64,000 nt of DNA from Lutraria lutraria (taxonomy: Eukaryota > Mollusca > Bivalvia > Venerida > Mactridae): assembly GCA_964023205.1 (NCBI GenBank), contig OZ026848.1:3772501-3836500 (forward strand), read 5' to 3'. This document shows positions 27,101 to 37,400 of the stretch, piece after piece. The notes under the pieces were generated by a model, which was not told where the DNA came from, did no database searches, and saw only the letters and a program-made list of their open reading frames with translations. Made by a program: the position numbers and the translations under genes. Position 1 is the first letter of the stretch. Every line of letters begins with the position of its first letter.

Positions 27101-29094
27101 TTCAATTGGGAATATGACCCGAATATCGGCTATGACATTAGCCCAAAAAATCCTTGTGTTAGTAACTTTGTCAGGAAGTGACACCCAGTTAACTTGAAAC
27201 ATTCTTTTCTGGACTGAGCATTTTAATCTAGTATAATACATATTTGTGGTTGTACATTTGAATTGAGGGTCAAGGGAAAGTTTGAACTAGTGATCTGTGA
27301 GACTGATTTCTCCTTATATTAGTTTGAGATCTCTGTTTTAAACTTACTTAAGATACTTACATCAATTGTTGAGCGAGTGTTTACAACTTATATTATTTAC
27401 TTTCGATGACTGCTTCCTGGATTCTGGCCAGTACTCATGTCTGTTTTGTAATTGATTCTAAAATGTTTAAACCTGTCGTGTTTTTTTTTCAGAAAGAAAG
27501 ACATTATAACTAGCCCTGTCTAATATTACATTTGTTTTCTTTCTGGGATAAATTATGAATAAGACTAACATCCGCTAACCCTCCCCCCCGCCCCAAGTAG
27601 AAAAAATAGTGTATTTTAAATGCCTTATACTCAGTCCTTCAAGCATTTGTCAGATCTAAATTCAATGTCTCCATTAGTTGAGGCCAGAAACAACATGTGA
27701 AAGCCATATTAAGTTGTGAATTTTTTATAATGTATGTTCTATGTCATAGATTTTATCACTATCTCTTACAGCCATTTGGTCACAATTTGTCGCAAGCAGC
27801 GATCCTTGAAGAAAATACTATACTGAATGCAAAAGAGGTTGAATTCCCACCCAAACCACCAGTGACCCCTGAGGCAAAGGTTAGTCATTTTTTCTGTACA
27901 CTGTAAGTGAATTCTTAATGGCTGAGGAGCCCTCCATGGTTGAGTGGTATGGTATTTGACTTGTAATCACTAGCTCCTCTTGTCTGTGAGTTCAAATCCC
28001 ATCTAGGACCAGGCAAGTTGTCCAGATAGTTTATGTAAGGTAGATGCTCTTCCCAGGTGCAGGCCTGGGGTTTTCTCCACCATTTAACAGGGATGAGAAT
28101 TTTCTGCTAATCGGCAAATTTCTGCTTTTTTCAGAGCCTCTCGAATAGTCAGAATTTTTGTTTTTTCGCTGGTCCAGACCGTACTGGTTTTTATTGTTTC
28201 TACTGCACCAAGGTTAAATATTCTGTTGTTTTTTCCCCGAAATTTTCAACCTTACCCATGGTAATGTATTATACAAATATATTACAGAACTTTATACGTA
28301 AATGTCTACAATACAAGAAGGAGATGAGACCGGATGTGTTACTGCTGGCTATGGATGATTACCTGAAGCCCACAGCTATGAAGTCAAAAGGAGGGTAAGT
28401 TATCTTGAGTAAAAGTGTTCATTTTTGATCTACGATATTGTGAACTTTTCTGAACATTTTGAATTGACACTATTTTAATCTCAGAACATAGTTATAATTA
28501 CTAATTCAGGGCCTTTTGTCCTTTTATAATAGAGGTTGAAATTCGGTCACTTCCCAATTGCAAACTGGCTCTTTATTTTCCTAATTTGGGGAAAGAAATC
28601 CCCAAAAATACAGTGTTATTCTAATTAGGTTGTCTAACCTTTTCCAAATTTGGCCAAATTCCCCCAAAATGAAAGGCTAAGGCCCCTTCCCAATTTTTGG
28701 AAAAATAGGCCCTGCAATTATCACGAGTTGTAAATGATGTTCATCATTGTTTTTGCCACATTTTTTTTAGATGTACAGTTGGAACCTACGGTGTGGCATC
28801 CAGAGCTTCTAAGTTTCCATTCAATCTTCATCAAACTTAGTACAATTATTTATTGGCTTACTATCTCGGCCAAAATTGTTAACTAGCTGAATCGCTCTTG
28901 GCACTAGATTTGGTATGTGCTTTAAACACTGCTGATAGAATTTTGTATTGATTTTTTTCAGACATATGAATATGGATTATATGATGAATAGTGCTACACC
29001 TGCTGGTGCTGCCAATACAATGGCTGTGACTGGATCCAGTTCAAATTTGTCTTCACAGTCCCCAAGTTTTACATTTGGTGACAAGTTGACATAG
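3194..29094 (+). CDS. TLK: Tousled-like serine/threonine kinase, complete, 20 coding exons
   Basis: Nuclear kinase that in animals phosphorylates the histone chaperone ASF1 during chromatin assembly and is restrained by the DNA-damage checkpoint. Coding exons: 3194-3268, 12620-12718, 14578-14665, 16556-16611, 17284-17364, 17888-17974, 18456-18548, 18911-19021, 19269-19405, 19710-19844, 20490-20654, 21137-21218, 22582-22673, 23154-23243, 24098-24303, 25369-25504, 26849-26960, 27772-27879, 28288-28394, 28962-29094. All phases agree; the total is 2193 nt, 730 residues, close to vertebrate TLKs. The start ([22 protein letters not shown]) matches the TLK N-terminus. Residues about 165-380 are coiled-coil, ending in [14 protein letters not shown]. 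The kinase domain has glycine loop GKGGFSEV (394-401), lysine K416, catalytic HYDLKPGN (D517; HYD instead of HRD is normal for TLK), DFG (550-552) and the GTYWYLPPE activation segment. The first exon opens with an acceptor at 3186, so a 5' UTR exon lies upstream and was not found. Intron 1 hosts an antisense gene. Confidence 0.97.
3290..3735. repeat. Degenerate minisatellite related to the MITE M1 interior
   Basis: About 18 loose units of roughly 24-26 bases built on 'aataatggtcgcctgtga' and 'aataatggccacttgtt'. It begins 20 bases after the donor of TLK exon 1. The wording matches the interior of M1 ('aataaaggccacctgttaat'). Confidence 0.8.
4941..5224. mobile_element. Palindromic MITE, family M3 (TLK intron 1)
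   Basis: Two arms of about 115 bases, nearly perfect inverted copies, beginning CAGTGTGGGGAATCCA and ending in its complement, with a loop of about 50 bases. The left arm holds CCACGTGAC and TGACGTCA (4967-4974). Confidence 0.93.
5225..6690. other. TLK intron 1, unassigned part
   Basis: No exon seen. Minus-strand AATAAA signals at 6537-6532 and 6493-6488 probably end the nested gene's mRNA. Confidence 0.45.
6694..10923 (-). CDS. Nested antisense gene: repeat-rich, transposase-like protein of about 1266 aa
   Basis: Not recognised as a named gene. Two coding exons, 10923-8348 and 7918-6694; the intron (8347-7919) has GT/AG borders and keeps the frame, giving 1266 residues. Order: N-terminal region; basic KKQKKKKNN; about 15 tandem repeats (residues 112-386); coiled coil (about 400-580); a core with SRDGTSRKK (about 664), MSDRASNEK (about 741) and [11 protein letters not shown] (about 778); after the junction RFNGLF and ITGPYWWLV; basic clusters (KKKQRRVNR); and a C-terminal module with [18 protein letters not shown] resembling a Tudor or chromo barrel. 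The spaced acidic residues and the C-x-x-H pattern recall hAT-like DDE transposases; this is inference. The first Met (10923) sits just inside an acceptor-like site (exon from 10931), so a 5' UTR exon near 11347-11450 is likely. The open frame opposite the repeats is a shadow. It lies wholly inside TLK intron 1. It could be a domesticated transposase or a recent element copy. Confidence 0.8.
7977..8095 (-). mobile_element. SINE fragment (family S3) in the intron of the nested gene
   Basis: Read on the minus strand it contains the S3 signature 'tactggttagaatgcagtcc' followed by 'aggaaaacttgaatgaacc', shared with the copies near 22405, 44850 and 53440. It fills part of the only intron of the nested gene. 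Confidence 0.6.
9766..10590 (-). repeat. Coding minisatellite of 42-bp and 60-bp units inside the nested gene
   Basis: About 15 units encode [14 protein letters not shown] (42 bp) or [20 protein letters not shown] (60 bp, with an extra DAPTPS). Four consecutive 60-bp units encode identical peptides and differ at few bases; the outer units are more diverged ([23 protein letters not shown]). This is the usual pattern of recent unequal exchange in the middle of an array. Every unit length is a multiple of three, so copy-number change preserves the frame. Confidence 0.95.
11341..11480 (-). promoter_or_regulatory. Putative promoter / 5' exon region of the nested gene
   Basis: A locally CpG-containing stretch with a YY1-type motif AAAATGGCGGAC (11423-11434, + strand). 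On the minus strand a donor-like CCC|GTATGT (intron G at 11346) could splice to the acceptor before 10931. YY1 sites near start sites are known in animal promoters; the assignment here is inference. Confidence 0.35.
11640..11760. promoter_or_regulatory. Cluster of regulatory-like motifs (E-box, octamer)
   Basis: Contains ATCACGTGAT (about 11705) and ATTTGCAT (about 11718) close together, upstream of the nested gene and within TLK intron 1. Either gene could use it. This is motif evidence only. Confidence 0.2.
12350..12592 (+). repeat. Repeat R copy (TLK intron 1)
   Basis: Shares 'aaccttgtctg', 'caataactaga', 'ttactatcca' and 'gttggcc...agggggcat' with the copy at 21874, in the same orientation. 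It ends just before TLK exon 2. Confidence 0.65.
14130..14478 (+). mobile_element. tRNA-derived SINE, family S2, copy b (TLK intron)
   Basis: Same body and tail as the copy near 26185 (tttagaaaatcacag, tataaagaaccagga, AACAGATAAACAAACAAATA). The head is decayed but box B survives as GGTTCAAATC. Confidence 0.8.
14706..15020 (+). repeat. Repeat R copy (TLK intron)
   Basis: Opens TTATGCCCTCGTTC...GGGGGCATA; 'gttatgaaat' plus 'agacagaaatg'-like phrases occur twice inside. Confidence 0.5.
15439..15546. mobile_element. MITE, family M1, short copy (TLK intron)
   Basis: Begins TACAGTAAAAACCTGTG and ends CAAAGGTTTGACTGTA, which are inverted copies of each other. The interior repeats 'aaaggccacctgttaat'. 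Confidence 0.7.
16251..16365. mobile_element. Hairpin MITE, family M4 (TLK intron)
   Basis: Arms of about 44 bases (AAGTGTTTTCATAATGG... and its inverted copy) around a 27-base loop. Only a few mismatches between the arms. Confidence 0.85.
18198..18312 (+). repeat. Repeat R short copy (TLK intron)
   Basis: Opens TATACGCCCACTC and closes GAGCGTATTTTGTTACCTGG, the same close as the copy ending near 24058. Confidence 0.5.
20176..20423 (+). mobile_element. tRNA-derived SINE, family S1, copy a (TLK intron)
   Basis: The tRNA-like head has box A TGGTTGAGTGG and box B GTTCGAGCAC, with a long variable arm as in Leu or Ser tRNA. The body runs to GTTGAAAAGGGGCGTAAAA and ends in (ACAA)n. It is about 80% like copies b and c by eye. 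Confidence 0.85.
21874..22115 (+). repeat. Repeat R copy (TLK intron)
   Basis: TTATGCCCCTTTCATAG...AGGGGGGTATA hairpin start, 'tctgggcaataactagagaa' and 'gttggccgttagggggcat'. Confidence 0.65.
22405..22560 (+). mobile_element. SINE fragment, family S3
   Basis: Shares 'ccggctccttgtg', 'gttagaatactgtcctgga' and 'aactaaattatcgttga' with the copy near 53440; the head is missing. Confidence 0.65.
23486..23775 (+). repeat. Repeat R copy (TLK intron)
   Basis: TATACCCCCGCAAACAAAG...GAGGGCGTATTATGG start; the right part matches bases 1-175 of the window. Confidence 0.7.
23878..24058 (+). repeat. Repeat R related copy (TLK intron)
   Basis: AACGCCCGTTTGAAAAACAGG...TCTTATTATTGG start and GCGTATTTTGTGACCTGGAA close. 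It ends about 40 bases before TLK exon 15. Confidence 0.5.
24655..24965 (-). mobile_element. Short 3' remnant of a LINE-like element in a TLK intron
   Basis: Minus strand reads [19 protein letters not shown], then a stop, a short AT-rich tail and AATAAACTGAATTGAACTGA. The shape (C-terminus, UTR, AATAAA, simple repeat) fits a truncated LINE 3' end. Confidence 0.5.
25369..25383 (+). other. TLK: Tandem in-frame splice acceptors in the TLK kinase exon
   Basis: Two acceptors 15 nt apart (TTATAG at 25368 and TATCAG at 25383) both keep the frame into GEIKITDFG. The upstream one has the better pyrimidine tract and was used for the model; the downstream one would shorten the loop before the DFG motif by five residues. 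Confidence 0.55.
26185..26520 (+). mobile_element. tRNA-derived SINE, family S2, copy a (TLK intron)
   Basis: Head with box A TGGTCAAGTGG and box B GGTTCGATTC, a long body (gtgtctagaaaatcacag, gataaagaaccagga) and the tail GGCTGTAAACAACAGATAAA. A possible short duplication AGCTGTA flanks it. Confidence 0.85.
27925..28085 (+). mobile_element. tRNA-derived SINE fragment, family S4 (TLK intron)
   Basis: Head with box A TGGTTGAGTGG and box B GAGTTCAAATCCC around 'aatcactagctcct'. The body differs from S1-S3. Confidence 0.6.
28510..28720. repeat. Repeat with 'TTCCCAATTT' motifs (TLK intron)
   Basis: Recurrent 'cttcccaatt', 'ccaaatttgg' and 'aatccccaaaaa' phrases resemble those near 4440-4570, 27040-27110 and 63290-63540, suggesting a diverged interspersed family. 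No boundaries seen. Confidence 0.35.
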
Positions 29095-29870
29095 TATTGG
29101 CTGAAAGAATTTAGGATTTCTTGTAATTTCTTGTTGAGTGTGTGAAATTGATTCAGTGTGTAGTTTTAGAAATAAGAGATACTGAAGTCTGTGATTAATT
29201 TTAACTATTTCTCTCCAGAAAGTGTGGTGATGTTGAATTATGTATACAGTAAATGTCTGGTTGTAAATTTTGAAAATTGTTGATAGTTTCTGTCAAATTT
29301 ATTGTCAGTAATTTGTGTGCTTGTTGAAAATATGTGAGTAGACGAAATACATTACTGGGCAATAGAAACATTTTCATGTGTGATAATTATATAAAATGTT
29401 GAAAATGATTCTGGTGGAAGGCTTGGATTTATGTTAACATGACATTCTTGGATAATTTGATAGTAATACTTGGATAGTTAATCTACGCTGGAAGTTACGG
29501 ATGGTGTTTTAAAAAAAGATCACTTGTAGTAGCTGTACCTGATATAGAGGTTAAGCTGCTTCTGAAATTGATGTCCAATGTAGACGCTTCTCCATTTTGT
29601 ATGTGTAAAATAATGTTAAAATTTAGATACTAGGTGTTGCAGAAATTCATCAAGAATTATTGTAATAGTAGTCATGCTTGTTCTTAAAAAGATATTCTGC
29701 TGTTTTTTCTCTGAATGAAGAATTCTTTCTATGAGGTGATATCATTTGGACTACAGAAATAAAGGGTGTAAAAATTATGTAATAATAAACACAGCTGTGG
29801 TGTGTGTATGATTAATGTTCTATGCATAATATTTAACATTAATAAAAAAAATCTGATTTTTGTACAAATT
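29095..29870 (+). other. TLK: TLK 3' UTR with polyadenylation signals
   Basis: AT-rich sequence after the TAG stop. AATAAA occurs at 29758-29763 and 29784-29789, with another AATAAA-like run near 29840. Any of these could end the mRNA; later AATAAA runs (about 30340, 30639, 35089) leave room for longer isoforms. Confidence 0.5.
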
Positions 29871-32800
29871 ATGATGGAGGTTATTTGTTTTAATACAAAC
29901 AATTTTTTTATTTGAAATTAATGTACTATTGATTTGTAATTGAAACTGTTAATCGTGTTTTGATTAGCACTAAAACGACATTCAATGCAATACATTCATA
30001 CATGTATGCACTGTCTTAGCTATGGAGGGCTCATAATCATGATAGAAATTAAATGGGTTTCGTTAGCCAGATTAGTTCTATAAATATTGTATTTAATTTC
30101 TTGGCCTACTAGGGGAAATAATGACGAAATTTGGGAAATCCAGTAAAATCATGTCTTTTATGAACATTCAATTTTATTCTGTAGAGGCTTAGAATGTACA
30201 TTGTTGTACTTTGTCTTTGATATAGTTACATGTTATTTTCGAAATTAGCAGATCATAGCAAATTCTATCACTTTTATTTTAAGATTTTATTATCCATTTT
30301 TTTGCAGATGGAAGTTTAAGTAGTTCCTTGACTTTTTTGTTAATAAATAAATCTGGTCATTTGTGATCTTTTACAAGTCAGTTGTTTAGTCTTCAAATCA
30401 CTCAAGTCATTTAAATACATGTCATTATTGATGTGTGGGGTAAATGTGATTTAACTGAGGTTCTTAATTGCAAGAGTTTCACTGGAGGTTGTGTTCTGTG
30501 TTTGTTATATAGTTGCCATGGCTACACATATTTCAGTCATTTTTACGTCACATTTTGCTTAATATGAAAAAGTCTTGACCAGCTAATATTTCTTACAGCA
30601 TTATCTGTACCAATATTTTGTCATGTGTGATATTTGGAATAAAGTTAAGTTTCATAGTTTCCAATCCATTTTCTATCAAGATATTGTGATAATAAGCATA
30701 AGATTGTGCTAGTATGTTTAGAAGAACCTTTATCAATATTTCTACATGAATTTCATGCTTGATTTATTGATTTGTATGTGTAGATGATCTGTGCATGTAA
30801 TTTCATTCCATGTGATCTGCATTGGTGTTTTTATTATCGTTTTGTTAATAGGTAGAAATTGCCATATTTTTTTTAACTTTGAGTCAAGTGCTGAATTGAA
30901 ATACCAAAGGTCAAATCCTTGTTTATCCTCTTTCTGATAAAATTTAATATGCAGACTTAAATCCCAAAGATTCTAGAAGTTAATTGGTTTGTATTTTATT
31001 TGACAAATTGTTAAATCAATGATAAGGACTGTAATAATGATATCATTTCACCTAGATATAAGAATTAGGCAAAAACTGAAGTACATTGAAGTCTTGATCT
31101 TCTTCACACATATATTTTGTTCTTTGAAATAGCACAAGAATTGTAAAAGTTACTTGACATTGTAATGATATCAGAATTAATGGATCATCGTGTAGGTTTC
31201 GCTTTAAACTTATTAAAGAATCAAAATACTTCAACTCCAGGTAATTGGTTTTTCAATCAAGAGAAACACTAGTCAGACTTGTGTTGAAAGAAGAATGTTG
31301 ACTGTTAGTGTACTATCGGGCATTAGATGTCTAAATGTGTTGGTGCAGAGGTGTAAATACTGTGCAGCATTGTATTGATTCTTTGCATTGGAAGTTGATT
31401 GCTATTAAATTAAATTATGAATCCCAGAATGCTAGTTGATTCTGTGGGTAATGATGTTTTAATCTCATAGAGAGAAAATCTCGAGGTCTTGTCTCCCAAG
31501 TAATTTTTTTGAATAATACAGCATTAGCTGTTGTATTACTTAATTTTAGGAAATTATTCATTTCATATTTATTTGTAGTGTTTTGTGTGTTATAAGTTTT
31601 GCGTGCCTGCTAGTAAATTGTTTGTTTGTGATTTGAATAATTCCATTAAGTTTATGATATTAGTGAAAATGTTTTTTTGTTTATGTAAATAAACATAGCA
31701 TGAAGTGATTAAGTGATTTCTATCAATCATGGTGCATAGTTTTTGAATGAACGTTTTTTTTATTAAAGCATTTTATGATTGGATATCAACTGTGTGAATG
31801 GACTTCTCCATAATTTCTGACCTACTAAATAATCTAGTCACATTTACATGGATATTTTTTTTGTCATGATTTCTGTCTTTGATACCTCTTATTTGAAAAT
31901 TAGATTTGTGAGTCAATGATTTTGCATCAATTCTAAATCTTATTTCTTGATTCTTAATGTCATTATTAGTGTTGCGAAAGTTATCATTGTATTTACAAAA
32001 AGTACATTCCAGTCAAAAAAAGCGCATTGAATACCTATCATGACTAAACCCCATATTTTTGGCAAATATTAGGTTCAAGATGGGATTTATTCGAAAACAT
32101 CAGAAGTATGAGCATAGTCAATGATGCTATTAGCATTACTTGTCAATGATGCTAGTAGCATTACTTACTATATTAACACTACTGTATTCAGACAGTCTTC
32201 TACATACTTATTCCTCTACCTCCCCATTTCATCAATATAAACCTGTAATGATCTTAAAGTGCTGACATCATGAGGTTACAAGTCACTTTTTCTAGTTCTG
32301 TTTATTAAATGTCAACTGTTTTGTTAAGGATTATAGACGTAGTAATTTCAAGATCGATAAAAAAAAATTGTTAAATATTTCTGTAAGTTACTCTGGATAT
32401 TATCCTTGGCTATATGGACCATTTCTTCCCCCAATTATCAGCAAATTTCTTGATTTAGATTATTCACTGTGCTGTAAAAGAAGATTCTTGTACATCAAAG
32501 CATGTAGTGTTAATGAATATCATGTTGCTTATGATGTTTTACTAACTTGACTGTTAATGGCTTTATTGACAATCAGGGAGTCTTAAGGTTTGAATAATAG
32601 TATCATGCATATATGTATGAACTTGCCACATTATTACTAAATATGTTCCGAAGTCCAGTATGGAATAGGTAAGGACTTCTTTGTGTGGGCATTGAATTTT
32701 TCTTGGAATTTGATGGGAAAAAAACAAGTGTCAGTATGTTAAAAAATTAGACTTAAATTCAATTTGGAATTTGTTGACAGACCGGCTTTTATAAAGACAA

Positions 32801-33496
32801 ACAATGCTGGCTGGGATATCTATTGTTGAAACGTCACTCAGGATATATGTAGAAAGTTGGGCAGGGAGCAGTTATTGCTTTCAAGTTTCCTAAAGGTATA
32901 TGAAGTTGTTTTTATCATTAAAAATTATTATATTGACTGTACATTTATTAAAAAGCTTTGTTTTTTTTGGCTCGGGAATTTAGTTTTTTTAATTCTCACT
33001 TGGTACAATATATTTACATGAATTCTATATTTGGTATACTTAATTTTTTAATAGCAAATATATTTCAATGCTTTGAGTAGATTTGTGTATGCCTCTTATC
33101 TGTTTTGAGCATATGAACAGTTTCAAAATAAGTTAGCTTGTGATTTTTTTCTGATAGTCAAATGAGAACATATCCCTGTAGAACTGTTTGATTACTCATA
33201 CATTGTATATCACAGATACTGATTTCAGCTATAGAATGATGACCGTAAAACTGAAGTTGGGGGTAATTTTTGTTTGACTAAAAAATATTTGCAATTTATT
33301 ATTCAATATTTGACAGATTAAATTCACTGCTAATAGAGAATGATTACAGCTTTTTTGTATCAACCGGGTATGAGACTAACAATGTCCGGGACTTTATTAG
33401 CTTAATCGTACATAATAAGGTACAATTATTATCTATAGCTTGGTGAGTTCACTTCGTTTTATTTCTCAGTAAGGTGGCCGAATCAGCTGTTTTGTA
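29871..33496. other. Intergenic or extended TLK 3' UTR, no gene seen
   Basis: Very AT-rich with scattered AATAAA runs and no exon-like or repeat structure I can support. Confidence 0.4.
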
Positions 33497-33510
33497 CTGT
33501 TCTGTAGGTA

Positions 33511-33744
33511 GACCCGCCTCCTTGGTCGAGTGGTTAAGGTCACTGACTTCAATTCATTGTGACCTCTCACTGATAGAGGGTTGTGGGTTTGAACCCCGCT
33601 ACCGACCATGTGTCTTATGTGAGAAAGTTGGCAGTTGCTTATGGAGGATGGGTGTCTAGTACTGGTTCTTCCCAGGATCGATGGTTAGGTGAACTGTCCG
33701 CCTCATATGACACAGAGTGTTGTAAAGGGGCGTAAAACTCGATT
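33511..33744 (+). mobile_element. tRNA-derived SINE, family S1, copy b, with target-site duplication
   Basis: Box A TGGTCGAGTGG and box B GGTTTGAACCCC, with the same body as copy a. Flanked by the exact 14-bp duplication CTGTTCTGTAGGTA (33497-33510 and 33745-33758), which fixes both ends. Confidence 0.93.
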
Positions 33745-34184
33745 CTGTTCTGTAGGTATCAAAATGGTTTTAATCTACCTGTGATGTTCTTGTGGTTGAT
33801 AATGAACATCTTTATAATTAGGGATTTATTCAAGGCGTGGTTTATTGATGTCACTGATCTTGCCAAATAATTCCTTCTATCACCAACACGTATTTTATCA
33901 TCATCTATAAAATGATCAACATCATTGTAATTGTTGACTGCAGAATATAGCCAGTGGTGTAACTTATTCACCTCATTGGATGGATGTAGTGTTTATATTT
34001 ATTTTACCTTGATTTTAAATGTTGATGCACTGTGTGATTGAATTAGTATCTGTATTATGTTTAGTGTTCCTTTCTTTCATATGTATGGAATAGTCCTTCA
34101 GTAAGGGCCGAGTGACCACCATATGTGATTATGTATTTAATCCCCTATTATACTAATGTGTTACTTTTTGAAAGTACAATGTTT

Positions 34185-34423
34185 TCTGCCCCGCCTCTGT
34201 GGTCGAGTGGTTAATGTCGCTGACTTCAAATCACTGATATCTGTCACTGATAGATGGTCGTGGGTTTGAGCCCAGCTACAGACCATGTGTCTTTATGTGA
34301 GAAAGTAGGCAGTTGCTTACGGAGGATGGGAGTCTAGTACTAGTTCTTGCAAGGAACGATGGTTAGGTGAACTGTCCGCCTCATACGACTCTGACTGTTG
34401 AAAAGGGGCGTTAAACCCGATGA
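34185..34423 (+). mobile_element. tRNA-derived SINE, family S1, copy c, with target-site duplication
   Basis: Head CCGCCTCTGTGGTCGAGTGG, box B GGTTTGAGCCC, tail GGGGCGTTAAACCCGA. Flanked by ACAATGTTT (34176-34184 and 34424-34432). Confidence 0.9.
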
Positions 34424-34432
34424 ACAATGTTT

Positions 34433-37400
34433 GCTCTAATTTAGCCTTACAGTAAAGCCTCATTTCATGACTTTCCTCACCTTATTATAACAACAACATC
34501 TTTTTAGATTGGTTTTCAATATTTTTACTAAAAATTCTTATACCTCAATGACATGTACTTCTTTGTTGTCCAAAGATGAGCTTTTGTTGAAGTTTTACTG
34601 TAATACAGCTTATACCTTATCACAGATTTCAATGACAAGCTAATGACATTTAAGTCTCACAGGAAGACCTGGCATCAGAATGGATGAGCAATTGGTGTAA
34701 TTTAGAATTACGTTATGGACACTTTTGAGTAAATTTTTAGACATTGCATCAATTCCTGCATACTGTAAATTTAAATGACAAAAATCTTTATTTATATTTT
34801 AAATTATAATGTGTATAATTTTGTTTGTTTTATGACCCAAGGTCTTTATTTTTTATCCCGCTATCGATTTTTATAAATCATACATTGAATCAAAGGTAAA
34901 AAATCCCTGCTTTCTGTAGATGTAAAAACATTTGATGTATCTTGTTTTTGAGTGAATGGTAGAATTGTTCTACATGTTTTGTGATTGTGTGTGTGTATGT
35001 TGCATTTTATTGACAAAGACTATTCCACACATATTGTTAGAAAGCTTCACTTTATTGAATAAATTGATCCAAACTTTGTAAATATTGTTGTGAAATAAAA
35101 TCTTGCAAATTACAAATTTCTTATATACACATAATGTACATTGTTTCTGTATTTCATTTTTTTCTGTATGTTAATAGTACACTTTTATTTGTTTTAATAT
35201 TAACTAATGTGTACTAAAAACATTTGTTAAAAACAAAATGTGCTATGAGCCAATTTTATTGTTCATAGAAAGTGTATTTTGGCACTTGGAACGCTGAGTT
35301 ATTCATCATTCTGATACATCTGTATTATTTTTAATTCTCCTGTATCTATCTGTCATACTCTCTCCTTATCTGTGCTCTCTCTATTCACCTTTTCTTCTGT
35401 AAATGGTAATGTGAATGATTCTTTGTTTAAACTTCATAGCTGAACATTTATATGAAAAAAAAATATGTGAAAGACAATAAAATATATGCATATTCTTGAT
35501 TTCATTTTCAGAAACTCATTTTTTAAAACAATATAAATTATGCATCTGAAAAAGATATAAGAAACTCTGAATTTGATTTACATTGTTTTGGCTTCATGCC
35601 AGTTGTTGACTGCTCTGCAAGCTATTCTTGTTGTTTTGTCATGGGAAGTTTGTACATGAGTTTGAGGACAGAATCATTTGCATTATCTGTCTGTATTATG
35701 TATAATAGTATGTAAATAGCCGATCAATAATTTCTGTTCTAAACTATCAATCTATCATGAATCAATGATTGTTATTGCTTTAAATGTTTCTCTGTTTTAA
35801 CTTTTTTCTGTTATGTATGTAATGGAATGATAAAAATAGGTACCATTATCAACTGCTCTGCTTGGTTTAATCTGTGTACCTGTACTAAAAGTACTAAGTT
35901 CAGCTATTTGGCTGATACTGTGTATGTCTGGCTGATACTGTGTATGTCATTAGGTGTACATACTTGGAATGTAAGCTTGTGGTAGCTACAAGATACCAGG
36001 CATCATTTTATCACTTGTATATTCATTATTATCCATCATTAGTCAGTTTATTTATTTTCATTATCAACTTTTAGGATGCTAGTTATCATTTGGTACCTTA
36101 TATCTAATTTGTACCTCAAATTTGAAGACTTGTGTGGAGATACAAGACTGTGAGCTTATGCACATCATATATATGACGATGATAACTGAGCCATTTTATT
36201 ATAAATCACTTTGTAGTTATTCAATTAGGCCAGTAAAAGAGTTGAATTTCTGGTTACTTTACTGACCTTATTTATTGGCACTAACCCTAAAATTTCTAAT
36301 GGCAAATATGAGGGAAAAGATTGCCACCATTCATGGTATTATGATATTATTTAGGACAAATAGTGCCTCGAACGTACCTAAGATATGCTTGTTAGGAGGA
36401 ATTTTGCAAACACCTCGTATTTCTTTTAGGTATTATAACTGGAAGCACAACTTTTTCTGGCCTTATACAGGTGATAGAGCCATTTCATTATAATTCACAG
36501 TCCACTGTATTTTGTCTACTTTCAAGCAAGGATTTATTGTACTTTAAGTCGTAACTTGTGTCATATTTGCGTAGATATGACGAGTATTTGGTTTATTGAA
36601 AAGCAACTCATTTTTCATTTACTTTGTGTACAAAATCTGATCGAGACTTTATATTATAATTCAAGATTTTGTCGCTATTTGAAATCAAGTTTTCTCCCAT
36701 TTCTATGATAATCATTAATGGGAGCTCAGTATTGAATTTAGCTAATAGTTAGGTTAAAATCAAATTTCGTGTTATTGATCTTTGATTTTCATGCCTTTAT
36801 TCCACATGATTTAAAAGCATTGCTGCATTCATTTATTTTAATGCCACACACGGATAAACTCTGCAAATCTTCATATTTTAGATACATCCTGTAGTTAGTT
36901 TAATCATGTAGATATGATACAGTGATTCATTCTGATTATAACTCTATATTGTACAGAACTTGTAATTCCTCACATGCTCTTCTATTCTGTTCTTTCTTTA
37001 TCTTAATTGTACTGCTACACTATTATGTTTCATGCTGAAACTGTGTTAACATAATATTTGATAATTTAATGAATAACTCGGCTGATAGTATGTGCTTATT
37101 ACCATTATGATGATTTTAGCCATTACAAGTGTCAAAACACGAAAATAAATGGAGATATTTTTAAGACTGTTTTCTTATGTATTTCCCTTGATCTGTACAA
37201 TTTAGTGTTTCCTCCATGCCTATTTAGGACGGTGCTGCGCCATGCCTCATAAACAATGCCCTATGCTGCTCCTATCAATTGTACATAGAGCCATGTGACA
37301 TAAATTTTATCGGCCTTATTTCTTGTTATACACCTTAAAAAATTAAAACATTCAATAAGTAAACACAACAGCTCAATTACTTCAAACATAATCTTGCACA

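Noticed and set aside
36275..36493. 72-residue + strand open frame in the intergenic region
   Set aside because: It has no family motif, no splice partners and no codon bias, and is of the length expected by chance in AT-rich DNA.
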